Below are positions 53,474-61,360 of a DNA stretch of 64,000 nucleotides, in pieces (the stretch's first letter is position 1; each line of letters begins with the position of its first letter). The translations under genes were made by a program, and so were the position numbers. The DNA comes from Bradyrhizobium liaoningense (GTDB lineage Bacteria > Pseudomonadota > Alphaproteobacteria > Rhizobiales > Xanthobacteraceae): NCBI RefSeq assembly GCF_018130825.1, contig NZ_JAFCJS010000013.1, positions 62,001-126,000 of the forward strand. Reading direction: 5' to 3'. The notes under the pieces are model-generated. The model was not told the origin of the DNA. It ran no database searches and worked only from the letters and a program-made list of their open reading frames with translations.

Positions 53474-55216
53474 ATGTCGTTCATTCAGAACTTGCGAATT
53501 GGCACTAAGCTCGCCGTCACCTCCGCGCTGACCATCGCCCTCGTCGCGCTGATGCTCTTCCTCCAGATGAACGGTGGCACCGAAGTCCAGAGGCTCAGCA
53601 ACGCCGCATCGGGTCAGCAGGCGATCGCGCAAAACGCCGCGGAGGCGAAGGCGTCGGTCCGCGGGATGCAGATCGGCATTCGCGACATACTGACCTCATC
53701 CTCGCCGGCCGAGATGCAGAAGGCGGTCACCTATTTCGGCGATCGCAAGACCTCGGTCCTGCAATCCGCGGGGGAGATGGCGAAGCTGTCACACTCGCCG
53801 GAGAGCCACAAGCGGATCGACCGCCTGACCGTGCTGATCGGCAATTTCAGCAGGGGCGGGCAGCAGATCGAAGCTGTCCGCAAACAGGAGCTTGCGCTCG
53901 AAGGCAAGAAGGACGGCGAAGCGGCGGCGGAGCACGCAAGGCTCGCGGCCGAGGTCAACCGGATCCGCAAGGAAATCCTGGCGCCGATCAACGAAGAGAT
54001 ATCCGAGCTCGCGAACCAGATCATCGACTTCGCCAAGAAGAGCAGCGCCGAGGCGCGTGCGGAGGCGGAAGCCGAGGCCGCGTCCGTTGCCCGGGTGTCG
54101 CTCGTCACGGGCGTGCTGGTCGCGCTGGTTCTGATCGGCGCGTGCATCTTCTCCGTCTTCAGCATCGCGCGGCCCATGCGGGCGCTGACGTCGGCGATGG
54201 AGAAGCTGGCCGGCGGTGATTTCTCGGTGATTCTGCCGGGCCTCGGCCGCAAGGACGAGGTCGGCGAAGTTGCGGGCGCCGTCGAGAAATTCAAGATCGT
54301 GTCCGAGCAGAAGGCGCGGGAGGAAGCCGAAGCCAAGATGCGGCAGGATCAGATTGCAGCCGAGCAGCGCAAATCGGAGATGCGCAGGCTTGCCGACAGC
54401 TTCGAAGGCGCCGTCGGCGAGATCGTCGGAACGGTGTCATCGGCTTCGACCGAGCTGGAAGCGTCCGCAACGACGCTGACCTCGACCGCCGAGCGCACGC
54501 AGCAGCTCACGACCGTGGTCGCGGCGGCCTCGGAAGAAGCCTCCACCAACGTGCAGTCGGTCGCCTCGGCCACGGAAGAGCTGTCGTCCTCGATCACGGA
54601 GATCAGCCGGCAGGTGCAGGAATCCGCGCGCGTGGCGAGCGAAGCCGTCGGGCAGGCCCGCACCACGACTGAGCGCGTCAGCGAGTTGTCCAAGGCGGCG
54701 ACGCGGATCGGCGACGTCGTCGAGCTGATCAACACCATCGCCGGCCAGACCAACCTGCTGGCGCTCAATGCCACGATCGAGGCCGCGCGTGCCGGCGAGG
54801 CCGGCAAGGGGTTTGCAGTCGTCGCATCCGAAGTCAAGGCGCTCGCCGAGCAGACGGCGAAGGCGACCGGTGAGATCGGCCAGCAGATCTCCGGCATTCA
54901 GGCCGCGACGCAGGAATCGGTTGGCGCCATCAGGGACATCAGCGACACCATCGAAAAGCTGTCCGAGATCTCCTCGACGATCGCGGCCGCGGTGGAAGAG
55001 CAGGGCGCCGCAACGCAGGAAATCTCCCGCAACGTGCAGCAGGCCGCGCATGGCACGCAGCTGGTCTCGTCCAACATCACCGACGTGCAGCGCGGCGCCA
55101 GCGAGACCGGCTCGGCTTCCTCGCAGGTGCTGTCCGCCGCGCAGATGCTGTCGGGCGACAGCAACCGTCTCAAGCTCGAGGTCGGGAGATTTCTCGAGAC
55201 GGTGCGGGCCGCCTGA
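53474..55216 (+). CDS. methyl-accepting chemotaxis protein (MCP 2)
   Basis: The 580-residue receptor has a first membrane helix at about 13-31, a four-helix-bundle sensor of about 175 residues, a second helix at about 208-230, HAMP (ARPMRALTSAMEKLAGGDFS) and a long signalling coil with tip QTNLLALNATIEAARAGEAG. It should signal to CheA/CheW. It is most similar to MCP 3 next door, including a 59-nt identical stretch in the tip (54725-54783). It lacks a C-terminal docking pentapeptide and ends FLETVRAA. Confidence 0.93.
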   Translation: MSFIQNLRIGTKLAVTSALTIALVALMLFLQMNGGTEVQRLSNAASGQQAIAQNAAEAKASVRGMQIGIRDILTSSSPAEMQKAVTYFGDRKTSVLQSAGEMAKLSHSPESHKRIDRLTVLIGNFSRGGQQIEAVRKQELALEGKKDGEAAAEHARLAAEVNRIRKEILAPINEEISELANQIIDFAKKSSAEARAEAEAEAASVARVSLVTGVLVALVLIGACIFSVFSIARPMRALTSAMEKLAGGDFSVILPGLGRKDEVGEVAGAVEKFKIVSEQKAREEAEAKMRQDQIAAEQRKSEMRRLADSFEGAVGEIVGTVSSASTELEASATTLTSTAERTQQLTTVVAAASEEASTNVQSVASATEELSSSITEISRQVQESARVASEAVGQARTTTERVSELSKAATRIGDVVELINTIAGQTNLLALNATIEAARAGEAGKGFAVVASEVKALAEQTAKATGEIGQQISGIQAATQESVGAIRDISDTIEKLSEISSTIAAAVEEQGAATQEISRNVQQAAHGTQLVSSNITDVQRGASETGSASSQVLSAAQMLSGDSNRLKLEVGRFLETVRAA

Positions 55217-55417
55217 CCTTCCCATCTTCGCGTGTGATTAACTTGTTAAGCTCGCATTCCGTGCTGAATTTCAAGGGGTTTTCGTACTAATTCAGTATTT
55301 GAACGGTAGCGCTGTTAACCAATTTGGAATGGCTGGCGCTCACCTTTTGAGCAAGAGCGATCAACGCCAGGGAGCGCCGACAACGACTCGGCTGCGCATT
55401 CCTTTGGGGAAACACCA

Positions 55418-57154
55418 ATGTTGAGCCTCGTTCGGAATTTGCGGATCGGGACCAAGCTGGCGATCGCGTCGGCACTCGGCATCCTCCTGGTCCTTTGCAT
55501 CATCGCAAGCCAGCTCGTCGGCAACGGCAATGTGCGGGACTCCAACAAGGCCGCGGTCGCGCAGCTCGCGCTGGCGCGCGAGGCGGTGGAAGCCAAGCTT
55601 GCGGCGCGCAGCATGCAGCTCGCCGTCCGTGACATCCGGCTCGCCGGCAACGCGGCCGAGCTGCAGAAGGCCGGCGATGCTCTGGTCGAGCGCGCCGAAA
55701 CGTTGACCAAAGTCGCTGAGGCGATGCTGAAGCTGTCGCAAGTGCCGGAAAACCGGACCCGGATGGAAAAGCTCAAGAGCCTCGGTGCGGATTATCTTAG
55801 GGCTGCCCGACGGGTCGCGGCCATCCGCGGCGAGGCCATCGCAGCGACGGGGCCCGACGCGGCCGCCAATGTCGCCAGGCTCGTTGAGGAAGGCGCGCGC
55901 CTGGTGCGTGAGGTGACGCTGCCGATTGCTGCCGAGCTCGATACGATCACGAGCGAGATTGCGGATTTTTCCAAGCACAAAAGCGAGGAAGAACTTGCCG
56001 CCGCCGCGCAGGAGATGGCGGCGGGCGAACGTCTCGGCATCGCGGTCGGTATCTGCGCCATGCTCGTTCTGATCGGCTCCTGGATGATGTCCTTCTTCAC
56101 CATTGCCCGGCCGATCCGCGCGCTCACCGCGGCCATGGACAAGCTCGCCGGCGGCGACTTCTCCGTGGTGCTGCCCGGGCTCGGCCGCAAGGACGAGGTC
56201 GGTGGCGTCGCTGCGGCCGTCGAGAAGTTCAAGGTCGTGTCGGAACAGAAGGCGCGCGAGGAGGCCGAAGCGAAGGTCAGGCAGGACCACGCCGCGGCCG
56301 CGCAGCGCAAGGCCGAGATGCACAGGCTTGCCGACGGCTTCGAGGCCGCGATCGGCGAGATCGTCGATACCGTGTCATCGGCTGCGACCGAGTTGGAGGC
56401 TTCGGCATCGACGCTCACCTCGACCGCGGAACGCGGCCAGCAACTCACCACCATGGTTGCCGCCGCTTCCGAAGAGGCGTCCACCAACGTGCAGTCGGTG
56501 GCTTCGGCCACGGAAGAATTGTCATCGTCGATCACCGAGATCAGCCGCCAGGTGCAGGAATCTGCGCGAGTGGCCAATGAGGCGGTCGGCCAGGCGCGCA
56601 CCACGACCGAGCGCGTCAGCGAACTGTCCAAGGCGGCGACGCGCATCGGCGACGTGGTCGAACTGATCAACACCATCGCCGGCCAGACCAACCTGCTGGC
56701 GCTCAATGCCACGATCGAGGCGGCGCGCGCCGGCGAGGCCGGCAAGGGATTTGCGGTCGTCGCATCGGAGGTCAAGGCGCTCGCGGAGCAGACGGCGAAG
56801 GCGACGGGCGAGATCGGCCATCAGATTGCAAGCATCCAGACCGCGACCGAGCATTCGGTCGGCGCCATCAAGGACATCAGCGACACCATCGAAAAGCTTT
56901 CGGAGATCTCCTCGACGATCGCGGCCGCGGTGGAAGAGCAGGGCGCGGCGACGCAGGAAATTTCCCGCAACGTGCAGCAGGCGGCGGAAGGCACCCATCA
57001 GGTGTCGTCCAACATCACCGACGTGCAGCGCGGTGCGAGCGAGACCGGCTCGGCATCGTCGCAGGTGCTGTCCGCCGCGCAGATGCTGTCGGGCGACAGC
57101 AATCGCCTCAAGTTGGAGGTCGGGAAATTTCTCGAGACCGTGCGGGCGGCCTGA
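55418..57154 (+). CDS. methyl-accepting chemotaxis protein (MCP 3)
   Basis: The 578-residue receptor matches MCP 2 in length and domain order: membrane helices at about 13-31 and 206-228, HAMP and a coiled signalling domain. The sensor part differs much more from MCP 2 than the cytoplasmic part. It is thus a tandem duplicate with a diverged ligand domain. It ends FLETVRAA, as MCP 2 does. The promoter region also shares TTCAGTATTT with that of MCP 2. Confidence 0.93.
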   Translation: MLSLVRNLRIGTKLAIASALGILLVLCIIASQLVGNGNVRDSNKAAVAQLALAREAVEAKLAARSMQLAVRDIRLAGNAAELQKAGDALVERAETLTKVAEAMLKLSQVPENRTRMEKLKSLGADYLRAARRVAAIRGEAIAATGPDAAANVARLVEEGARLVREVTLPIAAELDTITSEIADFSKHKSEEELAAAAQEMAAGERLGIAVGICAMLVLIGSWMMSFFTIARPIRALTAAMDKLAGGDFSVVLPGLGRKDEVGGVAAAVEKFKVVSEQKAREEAEAKVRQDHAAAAQRKAEMHRLADGFEAAIGEIVDTVSSAATELEASASTLTSTAERGQQLTTMVAAASEEASTNVQSVASATEELSSSITEISRQVQESARVANEAVGQARTTTERVSELSKAATRIGDVVELINTIAGQTNLLALNATIEAARAGEAGKGFAVVASEVKALAEQTAKATGEIGHQIASIQTATEHSVGAIKDISDTIEKLSEISSTIAAAVEEQGAATQEISRNVQQAAEGTHQVSSNITDVQRGASETGSASSQVLSAAQMLSGDSNRLKLEVGKFLETVRAA

Positions 57155-57355
57155 CGGCGGGCCGTCCTTCCACAGCTCGAGCCTGCAACCGCCGCGCGTG
57201 GCAGCGCGGCGCTTGCGCGTACGCATGCTGCGGCGCCATGACGGATAAGGCGCAGGGTTAACTTTCCGGAAAAGCGACGCAGTCATGATGCCCGCGATTT
57301 TCCGGGGCTGAGTCGTCCTGCCTGTATTGCGTCCCGAGCGTATTGGAGCACATTC

Positions 57356-59326
57356 ATGAGCGGCATCTCCATCCGCCTGACCCACAAGGTCATGGCGATC
57401 GGACTCTTCGGCCTTGTCGGTCTTGCCGCCTTCGGCGCGATCTATCAGATCGGCAGCCTCTCCCAGGATGCCTCCCGCACTGTTGCCAACCGCGCCCGCG
57501 CGATCGCCGATCTCGACAAGCAGCTCTCGATCGACATGCTGGAGGCCCGTCGTAACGAGAAGAATTTCCAGCAGCGCCGTACCGAGAGCTATGCCAGGGC
57601 GCATGCCGAGCTGATCGGGCCGATCAACCGCGATTTCGACGAGGTGGAGCGGCTGATGGCGGCCGCCGGCATGAGCGCACTGTCCGAGAAGATGAAGCAG
57701 GCCCAGGATGGCTTCAAGCGTTACGCCTCCGACTTCGCCGCACTGGTGGCGGCCGAGACCAGGCTCGGGCTGAATGAGACGCTCGGCCTGTCCGGTTCGC
57801 TTCGCGGCGCGGTGCACGACATCGAGGTCAAGCTGAAGGAGATCGACGATCCCAGGACGACGACCTGGATGCTGATGATGCGCCGGCACGAGAAGGACTT
57901 CATGCTGCGGCGCGACCCCAAATACATTGCCGAGGTGAAGAAGGCCGGGGTTGAATTCTCCAAGGCGATAGAGGTCGTCGCAATCCCCACGGCGGCGATG
58001 AACGACATCACGGCCAAGCTCCAGAAATACCAGTCCGAGTTCGCGGCCTGGGCCGAGACGGCACGGCAGAGTGCGGCTCTCGACGCCGCCATGATGAAGA
58101 CCTTCCGCGAAATCGAGCCTGCGATGGTCGAGGTGCGAACCGCGGTCGATGCCATGTACAAGCAGGCTGACGCGGCCGAGGCCGCGACCCGCGAGGCCGT
58201 GCGCTTGTGGATGGCCGTGGCCTTCGGCATCACCGTCGCTGTGCTCGCCGTGACCGGCTTTCTGCTCGGACGTTCGATCTCGAAGGCGCTCGGTGCCATG
58301 GTCGGTGCGATGACGCGGCTTGCGCGCGGCGAACTCTCGATCTCCGTTCCCGGCGTCGGGCGCAGGGACGAGATCGGCGAAATGGCCGGCGCCGTCGAGG
58401 TGTTCAGGACCAGCATGGCGGAGGCCGAGCGGCTGCGCGTTGAACAGTCGGAAGCGGCTGCGCGCGGACGCGAACAGCGCAAGGCCGACATGCGGCGGCT
58501 TGCCGATACGTTCGAAGGCGCGGTCGGCGAGATCATCGAGACCGTGTCGTCGGCGGCAACCGAGCTCGAGGCCTCATCCAACACGCTGACGCAGGCCGCC
58601 GAACGCGGCAACGGGCTCGCAACCGCCGTGGCGGCGGCCTCGGAGGAGGCGTCCGCCAATGTGCAGTCAGTGTCGTCGGCGAGCGAGGAGATGACCTCCT
58701 CGATCTCCGAGATCAGCCGCCAGGTGCAGGAATCGGCGCGTGTCGCCGACGTTGCGGTCGGACAGGCCGAGCGGACCAACGCGCGCGTCGCCGAGTTGAC
58801 GAAGGCGGCGAGCCGCATCGGCGACGTGGTCGAATTGATCAACACCATCGCCGCCCAGACCAACCTCCTGGCGCTGAACGCGACGATCGAGGCGGCGCGT
58901 GCCGGTGAAGCCGGCAAGGGATTTGCGGTGGTCGCGACCGAAGTGAAGGCGCTGGCCGAGCAGACCGCGAAAGCCACGGGCGAGATCAGTCAGCACATCG
59001 GCGCGATTCAGACCGCGACGGAAGACTCCGTCGGCGCAATCAAGGAGATTGGCGACACCATCGCGCGGATGTCGGAGATCTCGTCGACCATCGCCGCCGC
59101 GGTGGAGGAGCAGGGCGCGGCGACGCAGGAGATCTCCCGCAACATCCAGCATGCCGCGCACGGCACGTCCGAGGTCTCGGCGAATATCGGCGACGTCCAG
59201 CGTGGCGCCGGCGAGACTGGAGCCGCCTCGGCGCAGGTGCATTCGGCCGCCCGGTCGCTGTCGCGGGAGAGCAACCGGTTGAAGGGCGAGGTCGCGCGCT
59301 TCTTGGAGTCGGTACGGGCCGCGTGA
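57356..59326 (+). CDS. methyl-accepting chemotaxis protein with HBM sensor (MCP 4)
   Basis: The 656-residue receptor has a larger periplasmic domain (about 37-280) of two helical bundles. RRNEKNFQQRR and MRRHEKDFMLRRDPKY are the duplicated motifs of the helical bimodular (HBM) sensor, which binds small organic acids in Pseudomonas McpS-type receptors. The second membrane helix is at about 284-306. HAMP and signalling domain are as in the other MCPs. The ligand here is unknown. Confidence 0.93.
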   Translation: MSGISIRLTHKVMAIGLFGLVGLAAFGAIYQIGSLSQDASRTVANRARAIADLDKQLSIDMLEARRNEKNFQQRRTESYARAHAELIGPINRDFDEVERLMAAAGMSALSEKMKQAQDGFKRYASDFAALVAAETRLGLNETLGLSGSLRGAVHDIEVKLKEIDDPRTTTWMLMMRRHEKDFMLRRDPKYIAEVKKAGVEFSKAIEVVAIPTAAMNDITAKLQKYQSEFAAWAETARQSAALDAAMMKTFREIEPAMVEVRTAVDAMYKQADAAEAATREAVRLWMAVAFGITVAVLAVTGFLLGRSISKALGAMVGAMTRLARGELSISVPGVGRRDEIGEMAGAVEVFRTSMAEAERLRVEQSEAAARGREQRKADMRRLADTFEGAVGEIIETVSSAATELEASSNTLTQAAERGNGLATAVAAASEEASANVQSVSSASEEMTSSISEISRQVQESARVADVAVGQAERTNARVAELTKAASRIGDVVELINTIAAQTNLLALNATIEAARAGEAGKGFAVVATEVKALAEQTAKATGEISQHIGAIQTATEDSVGAIKEIGDTIARMSEISSTIAAAVEEQGAATQEISRNIQHAAHGTSEVSANIGDVQRGAGETGAASAQVHSAARSLSRESNRLKGEVARFLESVRAA

Positions 59327-59608
59327 CGATGTCGGTGCCGCCGTTCCAATGTTGCATTGCGGTGTGCTGGTGCGGCACCGCGCGATATCTGCGCGGCCGC
59401 AACAAATGGTTGCGGAAAAAATAACGCGGGCCGGATCGCCCCCGTAGTTCCACGTAGGTCCCTGTTAACGCCTGTTTGCGACTATGTGCGCAATCTTACC
59501 GGACAAGAACCAGCCAGCATTATTGGAATGACTTCCGCCCTGTCGTCGGTCGTGACGATGGCGGCGCGGGTGATTTGCGCGTTGCTAGTCTCATCGGGAT
59601 TTGTCGTG

Positions 59609-61297
59609 ATGTCGAAGTTGTCGATCGTCTTCAAGCTACTGACCGTGTTGTCGATCCTCGTGCTCTCGCTCGCCGGCGTCGGCGTGACGGCGATCGGCAC
59701 CATGCAGAACATCAATGCCCACACGGTCGAGATCGCGGAAAGCTGGCTGCCGAGCGTGCGTGCGCTCGGCTCGCTCCGCGCCGACATCAACGAGCTGCGC
59801 GTCGCGCTCCGACTGCACCTGATGCAGGACAGCGCCGAGGGCAAGGAGGCCGCAGAGAAGCGGCTGGCCTCGTTGCAGGGGCGCATCGAGCAGACCCGCA
59901 AGATCTACGAGCCCTTGATCACCTCCGCCGAGGAGCGCTCGCTCTACGAGCAATGGACCAAGGCCTGGGCCGAATATCTAATTGGCGTGCAGGACGTGAT
60001 GGCGCTGTCGCGCAAGGGCGTCGGACGCTTCCCGACTGACGCCAACGAGCTGTTGCAAACCAAGGTTGCGAAGATGGCCCAGGCGGCCGATCCCCTGCTT
60101 CAGAAGGACATCGAGCTCAACAATCGCGGCGCCGAGCTGGAGACGAAGCAGGCGGCCGACAGCTATGCCCTGATCTTCCGCGTGCTGGTCGGCATCATCG
60201 TGCTCTCGGTCGTGATCGCGATCAGCGCGGCCTATTACCTCGTGCGCGACGTGTCGCGTGGCATCGCTTCGATCATCAAGCCGATGCAGTCGCTCGGCGA
60301 GGGCGACCTCTCGGCCGAGGTGCCGCATCGCGGCGAGAAGACCGAGATCGGCTCGATGGCGAATGCGCTGCAGATCTTCAAGGAAGCGCTGATCGCCAAG
60401 CGGGCCGCCGACGAAGCGGCCAGGCTCGACGCCGAGGCCAAGATCGAGCGCGGCCGCCGGGTCGATGCCATCACGCGAAAGTTCGAGACGATGATCGGCG
60501 AAGTCGTCGGCACCGTCTCCTCGGCCTCGACCGAGCTCGAGGCGTCGGCGTCGACGCTGACCAGCACCGCGCAGCGCGGCCAGGAGCTCGCCACCGTCGT
60601 TGCGGCGGCCTCCGAGGAAGCCTCCACCAACGTCCAGGCGGTCGCCTCCGCCTCGGAAGAGCTGTCGTCCTCGATCACCGAGATCAGCCGCCGCGTGCAG
60701 GATTCGGCGCGGATGGCGGCGGAAGCGGTCGAGCAGGCGGCGCGGACCAACGAGCGCGTCAACGCGCTTTCGCAGGCCGCCTCCCGCATCGGCGACGTCG
60801 TCGAGCTCATCAACACCATCGCGGGCCAGACCAATCTTTTGGCGCTGAACGCGACCATCGAGGCGGCGCGGGCGGGCGAAGCCGGCCGCGGCTTTGCCGT
60901 CGTCGCGGCCGAGGTCAAGGCGCTGGCCGAGCAGACCGCGAAGGCGACCGGCGAGATCGGAGCACAGGTGTCCGGCATCCAGGCCGCGACGCAGGAATCC
61001 GTCAGCGCCATCCAGGAGATCGGCGGCACCATCGAGCGGCTGTCCGAAGTGTCCGCGGCGATCGCCGCCGCCGTCGAAGAGCAGGGCGCGGCGACGCAGG
61101 AGATCTCGCGCAACGTTCAGCAGGCCTCGGTCGGCACGCAGGAGGTCTCCTCCAACATCACCGACGTGCAGCGCGGCGCGATCGAAACCGGCGAGGCCTC
61201 GGTCGAGGTGCTGTCGGCGGCGAAATCGCTGGCGACTGACAGCACCCGCCTCAAGGTCGAGGTCGCGCAGTTCCTGGAATCGGTCCGCGCGGCTTGA
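59609..61297 (+). CDS. methyl-accepting chemotaxis protein (MCP 5)
   Basis: The 562-residue receptor starts MSKLSIVFKLLTVLSILVLS and has a 4HB_MCP-type sensor with NINAHTVEIAESWLPSVRAL near its start. A second membrane helix at about 188-210 is followed by HAMP and the signalling coil. ATG 59609 is the family start; earlier in-frame ATGs (59528, 59558) would add an odd second hydrophobic run. It is more diverged from MCP 2 and MCP 3. A short palindromic repeat follows. Confidence 0.92.
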   Translation: MSKLSIVFKLLTVLSILVLSLAGVGVTAIGTMQNINAHTVEIAESWLPSVRALGSLRADINELRVALRLHLMQDSAEGKEAAEKRLASLQGRIEQTRKIYEPLITSAEERSLYEQWTKAWAEYLIGVQDVMALSRKGVGRFPTDANELLQTKVAKMAQAADPLLQKDIELNNRGAELETKQAADSYALIFRVLVGIIVLSVVIAISAAYYLVRDVSRGIASIIKPMQSLGEGDLSAEVPHRGEKTEIGSMANALQIFKEALIAKRAADEAARLDAEAKIERGRRVDAITRKFETMIGEVVGTVSSASTELEASASTLTSTAQRGQELATVVAAASEEASTNVQAVASASEELSSSITEISRRVQDSARMAAEAVEQAARTNERVNALSQAASRIGDVVELINTIAGQTNLLALNATIEAARAGEAGRGFAVVAAEVKALAEQTAKATGEIGAQVSGIQAATQESVSAIQEIGGTIERLSEVSAAIAAAVEEQGAATQEISRNVQQASVGTQEVSSNITDVQRGAIETGEASVEVLSAAKSLATDSTRLKVEVAQFLESVRAA

Positions 61298-61304
61298 TCC
61301 TCAT

Positions 61305-61353
61305 GAGCATGATCCGGAAAAGTGTGAAGCGGTTTTCCAAAAAGATCATGCTC
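61305..61353. repeat. short palindromic repeat (GAGCATGATC family)
   Basis: GAGCATGATC and GATCATGCTC are exact inverted ends, with CGGAAAAG and GGTTTTCCA inside. It lies between the convergent MCP 5 and DUF2339 genes. I recall this sequence as common between genes in Bradyrhizobium, but cannot verify that here. Confidence 0.75.
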
Positions 61354-61360
61354 AAGCAGT

